Below are positions 24,425 to 36,200 of a stretch of DNA of 64,000 nt, in pieces (within the stretch, counting starts at the first letter, position 1; each line of letters begins with the position of its first letter). The DNA comes from Paragonimus westermani. Lineage: Eukaryota > Platyhelminthes > Trematoda > Plagiorchiida > Troglotrematidae. Under the pieces are notes generated by a model. That model was not told the DNA's origin and did not search any database. It saw nothing but the letters and a program-made list of their open reading frames with translations. The translations under genes and the position numbers were made by a program. The stretch lies in contig QNGE01001253.1 of assembly GCA_008508345.1 (NCBI GenBank), positions 1 to 64,000 on the forward strand, given 5' to 3'.

Positions 24425-26214
24425 GCACAATACAGCCAAACAAATGAGACCGAATTTTGGGATAAACGAGGCACGCCAACTTCAGCAGCTTGTGCCGGTA
24501 TTGAGATTGTCCAACGCGGACCATGGATGCAGCAGAATAATTCAGCCCTTTTCCGGATTCAAAGAAGAAATACGGAGCTGTTATCTTTGCATCCATGAGT
24601 CCCGGATTTCTCAGCCGAGTACTTATTCAGCGAACAAGTTAAGTGCTACAGATGAAATTATACACTGTGACGGCCCAATCAATTAATCCCAGATTAGATA
24701 CCATCCGCCAGTATGATGAAGAATGGCTCAAAGTTGTGTACTATAAAAATGTGCGAGGACGTTGTCACCGCGCAACCGTGGAGTTTTGAATTTGCGTAGA
24801 TCAACAATTTTAATTCAGTATTCGTACACAAAATTTGTTCAACGTGACCAGTTTGGCGGCTAACCTCTGGAGTCGCTCAATGGTCTGCATGTCTTCCTTC
24901 ACATCAGCCTATCCGACTCGACTAGCTTACTCAAGCAGCGATATTAAATGATCTTTGTGAAGTGTTCGAAGCGACCTTTTTCTACTTAAGTAAAAGTCTG
25001 CTTTACCATTCCAAGAACGTCGAATTCTCGTTCGGCGGACGTCTCATGATGAAGGGCGAAAGACAATATAGACCACCTCCGAGCGCCATGTTTTCATTTC
25101 TTGACTGATTTAAATGCGGGTACAAGGTTGGAAGCCCACGCAACAGGCATCCGTATCATTCCTTTGCTGATTTCACGCAGAAGCTTGTTTCTCTGAGAGG
25201 CAACCACATAAAAAGTGGTGCAGCATAACCGGTCACGAACACATTTTCAAGGTAGGGGAAGTACAACATGAGAAAAGGTGAAACCGTGTCTTTCACATAC
25301 TAATTCTGACAAATGAAGATGAGACTAACAACGCTCTAAATTGGATCGATTCAGCTTTGACGATGGCAAATCCAGTTCCGATTCCCATCCTATTGCTCTT
25401 GCTCTTAATTCTGTTGACGTTACGAGTCAAATTAAGCGATCATATATAGTTAGCAACTTCGTTGAACATTCATTCACTGTCGACACCGTAGCGTTGAATC
25501 GTTCATCCATGCTGATTTCGTAAAGTGTTTGGAGAGAATACCCAAAGAACCGGACATGCTTCAACAATTCATAGTTCCTGTCAACTCACAGTTTCTGATT
25601 CTCATTCAGGTGTAAACAATGCCTTTTTCTGATTACTGATTGTGGGACGTTGACCGTTGGTTTAAAAGGTACGAAACTTATGAGCAGTCCTGTTCCAATG
25701 TTTGCAACTGTATGTGAACCGCAAATGAACAATCACCTCCGACGTTCAAAAGCCCCTGGTGGTATGTTTAGTAAACTAGTTTTGCCCGAACTCAGAAGCA
25801 ACACAATTTTTATGAGGGTTACGTGGGCTTGTTGGAGAATCAATCGATCGACTAGCGCAAGAAACAAACCAACGCCCGCGCAATCTTCTGCCTAGGCTAC
25901 ACCCGTTGTGACTCCACCCAAACGTGATAGTCAAACGTCCCGAATTTGTGGCGACTGATAACTCCCGCTCAACAAATTCTCTCTACACAGGAGTTGCGCC
26001 ACCTTCGAACCAGAGGATATTCTTCATCTTATTCATGGTCGTCCCATTTACCAGGATGATAATATTGTTCATGCGCCAATCATGCTACTTCGCGATGGAA
26101 AATTTTGTGCTGTACTCGAACGTTTCCCTCTTCATATGTTGCTGCTAATTCGTACAATCCGATTTTTGGTGGGTTTGAATTCATAGGTTTAGGATTTGTG
26201 GTCGGTAAGAATGG
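24425..26214. other. No gene recognised (1.8 kb)
   Basis: Right flank of the solo LTR. A frame at about 25960-26150 is open for about 65 codons but has no family similarity that I recognise. Confidence 0.4.
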
Positions 26215-26570
26215 TCGCTGTCCTGATCCTGAATGTCTCCATTTGTATCTGAGCTATCCGATTGTAGTGGACTGGAGCTTTTCCACGTTTAGAACAGTGC
26301 CCATTCTCCACAATAATTGCACCATGAAACTAAATAATAGACAACGACGTTCATTGCAAGTGGACTGGGAAAATAGGCGGTAAGCAAAGAACGACCAAAA
26401 GTAGTAAACGACCAACCAGCTAGCAAACGACCAGAGAATCTTGCTGTGACGTTGAACGGTCGAACAAACGAGATAGTGTAGACATGCAACCAAACAATAT
26501 CGACAATGCCAACAATAAAAATAAATACGTAGGTAGTCGGGAAACGTAGCAAACCAGGTGCTTCTCTACT
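26215..26570. repeat. Unnamed repeat Rep-B, copy 1
   Basis: About 90% identical to 34500-34785, with weaker similarity extending left. It contains three spaced AAACGACCA units (about 26390-26435). Confidence 0.8.
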
Positions 26571-27659
26571 GAGGTGCCACTCTGGAAGGCTTCAAGCGTG
26601 GAAGTCTTTGACTACAACAAAAGAAAGTGGAGCTGGAGACACTGGAGTCACCGTGGAGTGAGTGGGGGCAGCTACGTGGACAGCTACGTATATCATGTTG
26701 AAGAAGGATGGTGAAGCTGGAGATGGATCAGTCTACGTGCAATGTCCGGAATTATCGATGCGTCCTACGGTGGTGCTGTTGGAGCAGGCTACGAGACCCA
26801 CCAAGATTATGGCAGAAAAAGATGGGAGGTAAGCCTCCCTCAATGTTGCAACGACAAGCGGGATTGTGCTCTTCCCTCATCCCGGCCTGTGCGGGACCTG
26901 TAACAAAAAGAAAACGAGTACCTGGTGAGCAAAAATCACACACAACCTCACCAAGTAACCTTCTAGTAGCAGTCGATCATCTTGTATCAGTGCATGAAAT
27001 ATTCTTTTAATGGTTTTCGTTTCTTAATTCCGAAAATGAGATTACTGTGGAAAAAATTACGTGGTCTACAAAACGTGCCGGGAGGTGGATATGAGATGCT
27101 GGTCGTGTGAGGCGTGGGGAAGGTAATGCGGAAGTGTTCTGCAAAGGGGAAGGCGTAGGGACGGGAGTTGCCACGGGTGGTTGCGGGGGAATTCGGGTAG
27201 TATCGTCGTCTGCGTGAGCGACTTTGCGGCGATTGACTGAAAACGTGTCGTGAAGACTATTGTGAGTGACCGTAAAGTGCTATGACGTTCGTCGGGGTGC
27301 TCTGAAGGAGCCCGGGTAAGGTGATTGAAGCGGCTGGAGTACGTCGCAACGGACGAGTACATGTGAACAGGTGGCCAAGTTTTTGTTCATTTTTTGAATT
27401 CGCCGCAAGTAGTGAGGTAATGTGGAAACGAAGGTTGAAGAAATGGAAGGAGTTGAAGCGAATGTTGAAAATAATTCATCAGTGTACAGCCATAAGCAAG
27501 TTTTGCAGGGTGCATTGGAGATCACCCATCAGTGGGTTTTGGATCTCTGAACGAAGGAATAGAAGGAATTTAGTTCATGCCGGATAAGTGGCAGAAGAGG
27601 TGGAATATTTCCTCGCGTGGAATACATCAGTGAAATAAAGAATAAAAAGCGGAATAACG
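26571..27659. other. No gene recognised (1.1 kb)
   Basis: A plus frame from 26571 to about 26828 has a single stop and ends at a GTAAGC donor-like site. It is Trp/Tyr/Gly-rich and unrecognised. Confidence 0.35.
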
Positions 27660-27930
27660 CTTTCCATTCTTGAGTCCACTGATACATCTGACGCGAAAAA
27701 ACATTTTCTTCCCCCGGCCCAGTCATTCAAAGTTACGTAATGGTTGAGCATTTTGCGAGATCCGCGAAATTCTTTAGAGTGAGAGCAAAGAATGAGGTAC
27801 AATCGAGAGGTCCATGCGTCCCCCCGCAAAAGAACGTGCTTTCTCATTTCCCCCAATCCGAAGGAATTTTGCACATATTTTTCCGAGACTATCTACATGC
27901 AGTGATAAAGAAATTCTTCGACAGTACACC
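27660..27930 (+). repeat. Repeat shared with 7600-7880
   Basis: See the 7600-7880 copy. The part right of 27813 is repeated again in inverted form near 34313-34430. Confidence 0.6.
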
Positions 27931-29893
27931 AACACAATCTTCCGAACTGTAACATGCGGGTCAGCCGACTCTACTTTGAATGCCCATGACTTCGCGGATC
28001 AACCTTCAGGCAACGTGGACGCACCGGGGGACAACGTTCTTCCGATGTAGGGGTTCGAACAGCAGAAGAGAGAAAAAATACGAACAAACATGAGCCGAAG
28101 GCCCAGTAAGCCATGCACACGACTTACACAAACGAAACCAAAACGGCACCGACAACAGAGCAGCACGCCTCGTCATACTGCTAAAATTCAATTCGTGCGC
28201 GCTCGGTGGTTTTGGTTGCGCGTAACAAAACCTCTTTTTCGGCACGACCTTGACCACTGGGCCAGTGATCACCTTGTGAAGTGCAAATTGATGTAACCGC
28301 TCAACTATTTCATCGACTTTTGGAGATTCCAAGTATCGCCTCAGAAACACGTATCTAAAATCTTTGTTCCCTCATTCACATGGCTGACTCATTGTACTAC
28401 GTACAATTGTGGTGTTCAAATGTGTATATGGCTTTAAAATGTGTACATTGAACAAGTTCCTTTGAGCGTGTTTCTCACGAATGCGTCCAGAAGTATAACG
28501 TCATTATTATTATGAAGGTAAACCCCGAACTGCCTATGAGAGCGTCCCACTGAACCGTTGAAGAACCGATGGTATGCCGCTGTGCGACTGCGCAGAAATC
28601 AAAAAGAACAAAAGCTTCGAGTGTTTAGAAGTCTAAATGTGAAACATTGTCTGTCATGAAGATATTCGGATGTCCTTAATTGGCCACACAGCACACTAGA
28701 AAAGCGTTCATAACAACCTCGGAGGTTGATTTATTCAAGGAGCCAATTTTCTTCAACGTTTCGAACTCATGGTCGGTGCGAGAAAACGGAATCTGCCCGA
28801 CCCCCACAAAAATGAGCTTCAAAGGCACTCAGGCATACGTAGAGGTCGTTGACCTTATTATCCTTCAGCCTGAAGCCCTCCATCCCTACGCACCTTCATT
28901 TACAGACCCCCCAGAGACTGTTCCATCCACGAACGAGCCCCTTTCAATCACTTTTACTTGAACACACCAAATTGGGACGAAGGTGCACCACTGTCATATA
29001 AACAAGAAGTCTTGTTCCAGACAAAATCAAAGTAGCTAGGGTAGAGTCGGAACACACGATTGAACTAAGAGTAATCTTTTCTCGAAAAAGAACATGGGTC
29101 TCTCCACTTTATGTGATCCCCAAGAAGTCGGGTAACTGGTGCCCTTCAGGCGACTGTCGTAGACTCAGCGAGGTAACAGTCCCAGATAAATATATTACAC
29201 CTTGCACACAGGATAATACAGCATGCATTTATAGCGAAACAGCATCCAGCAAGGTCTGATTGGTTTGCGGCTATCACCGTTCACCACGGACAACTGGTGG
29301 TTGTTCAAGCAACACAGTCGCAACGTCCAACGATAAGCTGGATCCAGGATAGTCACATCTGTGACCGACGAGCATCTATAAATTCTGAGCCCATCGAGCA
29401 ACGGATTCCGACCTGGAGGGGAAGGCGGCCGCTTTGGCGAATCTCTTGTTAATAAGGTGCAAATGTTCAAGCACATTATGATAAACTAATTACAGGAAGA
29501 TAACAACGAACCTTTACATTGAATCCACCATATATACAAGTTCCGAGATGAACGGGTCATGTAAGTATGATCAGATGCAGCAGTCGTGTAATGGCCAAGT
29601 GGTTGGACGCAAATGAAACCAGGGTACATATAAGCAAAGGTCCGGCAAGGAGAAGTAAGGCAGAAAAACTACGGGGAGACAAGTTCCTACAATTAAACGA
29701 TATCAGAATTTAGTAGTACATCGAGGTCAGCATTCACGGGAGAAATGGTTTGTCACGCGCGCAACGTGAGTGGTTGTGTCAGTCTGCAACAGAAGCTCGT
29801 AATCATTGTCAAGAAGGATTCCAATGTAAGGAGACGAACCAGCGGGAAGGGAGTAAATAAGGCAGGGAACGTGGCCATCGGCGTTTTATTAAC
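27813..29893 (+). repeat. 2,081 bp inverted duplicate, arm 1
   Basis: Identical in the parts checked (several translated frames and both ends), without indels, to the reverse complement of 32350-34430. It contains unassigned sequence, a gypsy RT fragment and a BEL LTR. Confidence 0.95.
28975..29310 (+). pseudogene. Gypsy RT fragment (CsRn1-like)
   Basis: KIKVARVESEHTIELRVI, WVSPLYVIPKKSGN, GDCRRLSEVTVPDKYITP and TACIYSETASSKV align block for block with the RT at 20745-20960. One stop follows SSKV. Upstream (27931-28974) nothing is recognised. The right end abuts the BEL LTR. Confidence 0.82.
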
Positions 29894-29895
29894 AC
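29303..29895 (-). repeat. 3' LTR of the BEL/Pao element
   Basis: On the minus strand it starts TGTTAATAAAACGCC within the end of the pol frame. It matches 42040-42625 at about 65% by eye. The distal edge (about 29303) is approximate. Confidence 0.7.
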
Positions 29896-30280
29896 ACCGA
29901 CTCTCGAAATAAGCGTGGCTTCCAAAACTAATATGGTTGCAAGTTGAGTGTGTAACGTTAACTGGCTCCCTTCCGCCTGATCCTTATTCGCTGGCGACGC
30001 CACTACCTCTGCTCCTGCAATGAGGCATATGGAACGTATGTCTATCCACATTGTGCCGCTCACTGTTATGGAATACAGCTTGCGCACGTGATCGACGACA
30101 CCTTCCACTATTTTGCTTACCACGGACTTGGGCCAAACGCCTACGGACCGAGGACTTTCAAGCAGTAAAACAAGGTCACCAACCTTCACGTCTCGTCCAA
30201 CCTTCCTCCACTTATGGTACGCCCTGATGGAGGGTAGGTACTGTCTGACTCAGCGTTCCCACTACAAACTAGCCAGGATT
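29809..30280 (-). pseudogene. BEL pol C terminus (DUF5641-like)
   Basis: The 30189-29809 frame begins MKVGDLVLLLESPRSVGVWP and continues SKIVEGVVDHVRKLYSI. The K-V-G-D-L-V-L-L...W-P pattern and the preceding VRQYLPSIRAYHKW block (30200-30260) are typical of the BEL pol end. The frame runs into the LTR. Confidence 0.88.
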
Positions 30281-30289
30281 TGATCCTGC

Positions 30290-30487
30290 TTACACCCTTT
30301 CTTGTCTGAACTGACCTAGCATCAACACTCCGTCCAAAGGGGTGTCTTTGTGTTCCGCCGCGCTGTCGAATATTATCCGCACCTTCTCAGGTTTATTGGA
30401 ATTCAAAACCGGGTGGTGTGGGAAGTACCACCAGCGAAGGGTCTTATGCTTACAGGCGTCAACTCCTGATGTATAAAATTCGGTCAT
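30290..30487 (-). pseudogene. BEL reverse transcriptase, N-terminal fragment
   Basis: WWYFPHHPVLNSNKPEKVRI followed by IFDSAAEHKDTPLDGVLMLG, the conserved entry block of BEL RT (Y-L-P-H-H-P-V, K-x-R-x-V-F-D-x-A). The catalytic palm is deleted downstream. Confidence 0.92.
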
Positions 30488-30597
30488 GTGTGCCTTAATA
30501 ATCTCGTCATATTTACGTGCTAATTTGGCATCGTGGGAAAATCATCTACATAGTATACTCAGAAGTTTCTAAGCCGAACATCAGTTATCAAGAGGGC

Positions 30598-30834
30598 TTA
30601 CACTGTCAATCCGCCACGGCGAGCTAATCTCATGCCGGCCGTCTTTGTGTGCAAAAGTGGACTCTGCAATACGCTCGCTCGTTGATCACCACATGAGTCA
30701 CTCATTTCATCGTACAGTCCGTGCTCGACAAACTCCAGATCGAACATGTGCCGAACCAATTGTTCAAGTTCAGCACCCCTTAAGCAATCGACTTCAGACT
30801 TTCTGTTTTCTAAGGGTGACACGAGACCTCGCAA
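30598..30834 (-). pseudogene. BEL protease-RT connector
   Basis: LRGAELEQLVRHMFDLEF resembles the helix between protease and RT in BEL pol (L-x-x-x-x-R-x-F-x-L-E-F). Frame broken relative to both neighbours. Confidence 0.65.
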
Positions 30835-30837
30835 GAT

Positions 30838-31526
30838 TCAACCCAAGGTTGCTATCATAACGCATGGCTCACGTCTGCTTGCCACCCGCTGATTTACCTC
30901 CAACCATGATTCCTGCGCGTCGCAACCTATTAGTAACCCGACTTTATCTTCCCCCAACGAGGTGATCGGCAGACCGGCAAAGTGCGGCTGGCGCAGAATG
31001 TCATCCTCGAATATAGTTTCTGCCCGTTCAACCGGAAGACCCTTGATAGCAAAGGTGTCGTCCACCCCGATCCTCCCTCCATCATCCAGTGACTCAATTT
31101 TCAATCCGAGCTTTTGACAATTAATACTATCCATCCTATTCAAATCACGGATGCTCAGCAGTCGCCTGCGTGCTGGCAACCCCAATCGCACAGCCAGAGA
31201 CTAATCTGTGTGTAGTGTCGGATTCGTTATCTAGAACAACACACGTTTCAATCGTCCAGATTGCCCCCAATTAATCTGACAGGCAGGAAACAAAGATGAG
31301 CTCCTCCGCCATACGAAGAGTTGGCTCCGCAGCTCGACTGTTTCACTTTGAGCTCAGTTGCAGAATGCGTCGGGTCTGCTTTCATCAGGGTATGATGCCA
31401 CCCTCCACATAGAGGCCGTAAGCACTGTACACGTACTCCGCAATAGTTGGCGGTGTGGTTTGACAGTGGGCATAGGAAGCATCTTTTACAATTTCTTAGA
31501 AACTCATGTTTTCCTTCTAATAACAT
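30838..31526 (-). pseudogene. BEL zinc knuckle and A17-type protease region
   Basis: 31526-31390 has CKRCFLCPLSNHTANYC and CLRPLCGGWHH (two knuckle-like Cys/His clusters). 31191-30838 has LKIESLDDGGRIGVD, LPVERAETIFEDDI and LPITSLGEDKVGLLIGCDAQ, the C-terminal half of the BEL aspartic protease. A frameshift lies between them. Confidence 0.88.
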
Positions 31527-31529
31527 GCA

Positions 31530-32330
31530 TTCAAACCGTCCACATGTCTACAAACCATGAGCGTCACCACATACTGTGCATTGGTGTGGCTTATTCACCA
31601 TTCCGACGACGGTTGACACAGGGGTGTTACTTGAGAATCCTCGCGAAAGCGCGCAGTTTTATTTCCACTGACGCGGCCCTGGGCCGATAGGGCGAATAGT
31701 TGGTCGTACAGGTTGCTGGAAATCAAGATTTGCCTCAGTATGAACTCAAAACCAATGCTGATGACAGAATCAGCCACCTCTGTCTACTTCTTTTGCACTG
31801 GGCGAGGACGACTATCCACGATGCGCAGAAAGTTGGTTGGGCAACATAACTCAAGTTGGAGGTTCACTTGGGACAGCGTCAACTGGCATATCTTTATCTG
31901 AGTCGGTAAAAGTTGAAGTCCCTCAGTGTCTCCCACGGCGACAAAAGTAGCTACCGCTGCAATCACTTTTTTGGCCTGTTCGAATTTCTTCGAGTGAAGT
32001 TCGGCTTTATTAACGCGGTACAAACATGTTAGGGTTTAGTCAACGAAGTGTATCGGGTTTGGATTACGTCTGCACTTAATTAAAAGACATACTAATGGAT
32101 AATTCTTCCGAAGAAGGACATTTGCTGCATTTTAATCGCTGGATCCTCGAGTTGGTTCAAAATTTAATAACTATCAACCCAGCTGAGTAAGGACACGGAG
32201 AATGTACTTCGGAATTTTTAGGTCGCAGCATTTCTGCTTCTGTTTTCCTAGTCTTGTCAGAGATGGTAGATGCTGTCAAGGATTTCTCCGAGCTGATTGT
32301 TGGAATGACCGCTGGCGTTGAGTACTTGAT
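31530..32330 (-). pseudogene. BEL gag remnant
   Basis: Placed between the 5' LTR edge and the knuckle. The 32023-31784 frame (AELHSKKFEQAKKVIAAVAT) is helical; no strong gag motif is seen. Assigned by position. Confidence 0.45.
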
Positions 32331-32348
32331 GATTGTTATGTGTTAATG

Positions 32349-32349
32349 N
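32349..32349. other. Assembly gap (single N)
   Basis: Separates the BEL gag side from the inverted 2,081 bp segment. Confidence 0.99.
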
Positions 32350-34430
32350 GTTAATAAAACGCCGATGGCCACGTTCCCTGCCTTATTTACTCCCTTCCCG
32401 CTGGTTCGTCTCCTTACATTGGAATCCTTCTTGACAATGATTACGAGCTTCTGTTGCAGACTGACACAACCACTCACGTTGCGCGCGTGACAAACCATTT
32501 CTCCCGTGAATGCTGACCTCGATGTACTACTAAATTCTGATATCGTTTAATTGTAGGAACTTGTCTCCCCGTAGTTTTTCTGCCTTACTTCTCCTTGCCG
32601 GACCTTTGCTTATATGTACCCTGGTTTCATTTGCGTCCAACCACTTGGCCATTACACGACTGCTGCATCTGATCATACTTACATGACCCGTTCATCTCGG
32701 AACTTGTATATATGGTGGATTCAATGTAAAGGTTCGTTGTTATCTTCCTGTAATTAGTTTATCATAATGTGCTTGAACATTTGCACCTTATTAACAAGAG
32801 ATTCGCCAAAGCGGCCGCCTTCCCCTCCAGGTCGGAATCCGTTGCTCGATGGGCTCAGAATTTATAGATGCTCGTCGGTCACAGATGTGACTATCCTGGA
32901 TCCAGCTTATCGTTGGACGTTGCGACTGTGTTGCTTGAACAACCACCAGTTGTCCGTGGTGAACGGTGATAGCCGCAAACCAATCAGACCTTGCTGGATG
33001 CTGTTTCGCTATAAATGCATGCTGTATTATCCTGTGTGCAAGGTGTAATATATTTATCTGGGACTGTTACCTCGCTGAGTCTACGACAGTCGCCTGAAGG
33101 GCACCAGTTACCCGACTTCTTGGGGATCACATAAAGTGGAGAGACCCATGTTCTTTTTCGAGAAAAGATTACTCTTAGTTCAATCGTGTGTTCCGACTCT
33201 ACCCTAGCTACTTTGATTTTGTCTGGAACAAGACTTCTTGTTTATATGACAGTGGTGCACCTTCGTCCCAATTTGGTGTGTTCAAGTAAAAGTGATTGAA
33301 AGGGGCTCGTTCGTGGATGGAACAGTCTCTGGGGGGTCTGTAAATGAAGGTGCGTAGGGATGGAGGGCTTCAGGCTGAAGGATAATAAGGTCAACGACCT
33401 CTACGTATGCCTGAGTGCCTTTGAAGCTCATTTTTGTGGGGGTCGGGCAGATTCCGTTTTCTCGCACCGACCATGAGTTCGAAACGTTGAAGAAAATTGG
33501 CTCCTTGAATAAATCAACCTCCGAGGTTGTTATGAACGCTTTTCTAGTGTGCTGTGTGGCCAATTAAGGACATCCGAATATCTTCATGACAGACAATGTT
33601 TCACATTTAGACTTCTAAACACTCGAAGCTTTTGTTCTTTTTGATTTCTGCGCAGTCGCACAGCGGCATACCATCGGTTCTTCAACGGTTCAGTGGGACG
33701 CTCTCATAGGCAGTTCGGGGTTTACCTTCATAATAATAATGACGTTATACTTCTGGACGCATTCGTGAGAAACACGCTCAAAGGAACTTGTTCAATGTAC
33801 ACATTTTAAAGCCATATACACATTTGAACACCACAATTGTACGTAGTACAATGAGTCAGCCATGTGAATGAGGGAACAAAGATTTTAGATACGTGTTTCT
33901 GAGGCGATACTTGGAATCTCCAAAAGTCGATGAAATAGTTGAGCGGTTACATCAATTTGCACTTCACAAGGTGATCACTGGCCCAGTGGTCAAGGTCGTG
34001 CCGAAAAAGAGGTTTTGTTACGCGCAACCAAAACCACCGAGCGCGCACGAATTGAATTTTAGCAGTATGACGAGGCGTGCTGCTCTGTTGTCGGTGCCGT
34101 TTTGGTTTCGTTTGTGTAAGTCGTGTGCATGGCTTACTGGGCCTTCGGCTCATGTTTGTTCGTATTTTTTCTCTCTTCTGCTGTTCGAACCCCTACATCG
34201 GAAGAACGTTGTCCCCCGGTGCGTCCACGTTGCCTGAAGGTTGATCCGCGAAGTCATGGGCATTCAAAGTAGAGTCGGCTGACCCGCATGTTACAGTTCG
34301 GAAGATTGTGTTGGTGTACTGTCGAAGAATTTCTTTATCACTGCATGTAGATAGTCTCGGAAAAATATGTGCAAAATTCCTTCGGATTGGGGGAAATGAG
34401 AAAGCACGTTCTTTTGCGGGGGGACGCATG
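32350..34430 (-). repeat. 2,081 bp inverted duplicate, arm 2 (N-bounded)
   Basis: Reverse complement of 27813-29893 (coordinates sum to 62243), with an N on each side. It carries the same BEL LTR (32350-32940) and gypsy RT fragment (about 32935-33270), both inverted. Confidence 0.95.
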
Positions 34431-34431
34431 N
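34431..34431. other. Assembly gap (single N)
   Basis: Right border of the inverted segment. Confidence 0.99.
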
Positions 34432-34439
34432 CGTTGCGG

Positions 34440-34805
34440 TGAACCAATAAAAGGTGCTGAAAAGAATGAGATTAGTAACCGGGCCTACCGGATGGTAGTT
34501 CGCTGGAACTGTTGCACTTTTATAATAGTGTCCATTCTTCACAAAAATTGCACCATGAAACCAAATAATAGACAACGACGTTCATTGCAAGTGGACTGGG
34601 AAAATAGGCGGTAAGCAAAGAACGACCAAAAGTAGTAAACGACCAACCAGCTAGCAAACGACCAGAGAATCTTGCTGTGACGTTGAACGGTCGAACAAAC
34701 GAGATAGTGTAGACATGCAACCAAACAATATCGACAATGCCAACAATAAAAATAAATACCTAGGTAGTCGGGAAACGTGGCGGACCAAGTGTGTCTCTAT
34801 ATACT
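34440..34805. repeat. Unnamed repeat Rep-B, copy 2
   Basis: Direct copy of 26215-26570; near-identical between about 34550 and 34785 including the AACGACCA units, less so at both ends. Confidence 0.8.
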
Positions 34806-34964
34806 GCAGACTTGATGACATCGGTTCATCAATGGGTTACCTCTGATATTACTCGTAAGTTATTTCTCATTCCGCTGATACCGCAGAATCTTCCTTGGAC
34901 CCTCCTCTTCAAAATAATTTTGTGTTGACTGACTTGAATAAACGAGCTCTCCGATTTCCGCTTA

Positions 34965-35420
34965 ACTTTCTATCTTTCGATGAACAAACCTGTAAGAAGA
35001 TTAAATCTCTAACCTCTAATCTGAAAATCCTCAGGAATCAAACAAAGAATGTGTCTGCATAGCAAATCGATAACCACGCACCGCCCAATAATGGCGGGCG
35101 GAAAACAGAACTGAGCTCATTCACCAAGTGGTCATTGATTGGGTCGGAGCAAAACAACTGTTCACGCATCGATAAGCGATGTGAACTGCAAGTTACCTAA
35201 GGAAAAATATAGAGGGAAACTTTCCAATTTTGGCATTCGGAGTTTTACAAGACACACACAAAAATGGGTGAGAGAAACAGCAGCAATATCTGATGTCAGG
35301 ATGAAGATGAGTAAGGCAGGTTATCTGAGGAAGAGAGAAGAGCAGAGGGCCACCTTTCAGCGCAAATCAAAGTTCGGAAATGTCAACATAAATTGACACG
35401 CTTCAGCAAAATCAACCTTA
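34965..35420 (+). repeat. Unnamed repeat Rep-A, copy 2 (5' truncated)
   Basis: Matches 13770-14200: GAAAATCCTC(A/G)G, CAATAATGG, GTTGGGTCGGAGCA-like and AGATGAGTAA blocks in order. The first ~170 bp are missing or very diverged. Confidence 0.72.
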
Positions 35421-35479
35421 CGTTAGTCTGCTCCGAGGTTACAGTCAACGCTAGCTACCGATACGTCTCCAGCTGATAT

Positions 35480-36200
35480 TTGACTGTATTAAAACAAGAG
35501 GGTCATGATGTTATTTGCATTTTCAGATACTTCGGTTCAGCAGAGTGCGGATGCGCGCAAACACGGAGGAAGGCACTGGTGGTTCAGTGGGCAGCACTAG
35601 ACTTTATACGTACCTGTTCAGTGTTCGCTACAAAATGGTCGTTGATCGCGAGATTCTTAAATTCATTTATCATCCGGATAAGCCCATTGCTAATTCTTCA
35701 GTGATAATGGTTCAGTGGTGGAGCGTCGCTTTGGCCGCTTACACTTACACTATCCAGAGTCGTAGTGCAGAATTCATTCCCCACACTGCATATTTACCTC
35801 GGTAGGCCGCCTCCCGGAGAAGATGGTGACTCACACTATTTATTGGAACATTCAACTCCAGTTTCTTATTCCGAATCTATCAATGATGACTGCAGAAACT
35901 ACCACGCAATTTTGGGTTTATTACGTAGTGTTCGGAACTGCGGTGTCCTGCAGAGATTTCCCGATATCCACGAGCGTCGAGATGAACCTTGTGTTACACC
36001 CGATAGATAATTGAGCTTTGGCGATAAAATTATCATTTCTCCTTGTTACAGTTTAAAGCTACGATAACCTGCGTGCTTTCACACATGGTCAGTCCAAAGC
36101 AGAATGAGGACATGTGGCAGCAATAGCGCTTAGCCTTATCAGATACGAAAATGGCGTAATGTCAATGTTGAAACATAGATGGGACATGGAGTCACTCAAT
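35480..36200 (+). pseudogene. Gypsy fragment 4: RNase H end and integrase N terminus
   Basis: The 35515-35805 frame has LKFIYHPDKPIANSSVIMVQ then WSVALAAYTYTIQSRSAEF, the gypsy RNase H C terminus. The next frame has ILGLLRSVRNCGVLQRFPDI and RRDEPCVTPDR, then LSFGDKIIISPC to about 36060, the integrase N-terminal approach. Stops and frameshifts throughout; both ends truncated. Confidence 0.75.

Larger units (their letters stand above)
29303..32348 (-). mobile_element. BEL/Pao retrotransposon, deletion derivative
   Basis: Minus strand, right to left: gag (about 32330-31530), zinc knuckle (31526-31390), A17-type protease (31191-30838), connector (30834-30598), RT N terminus (30487-30290), then directly the DUF5641-type pol C terminus (about 30280-29810), then the LTR (about 29895-29303). 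Most of RT, RNase H and integrase are missing: about 100 bp separate the RT start from the pol end. The 5' LTR is almost absent because the contig ends at N 32349. Several frameshifts. Confidence 0.88.

Noticed and set aside
25960..26150. Open frame near the solo LTR right flank as a host exon
   Set aside because: No family recognised and no convincing splice sites; left as unassigned.
29041..29310. Gypsy RT fragment as part of the BEL element
   Set aside because: Opposite strand and a different superfamily (matches CsRn1-like RT block by block).
32350..34430. Active palindrome or inverted gene cluster
   Set aside because: The N on both borders and identity without indels favour contig misplacement.
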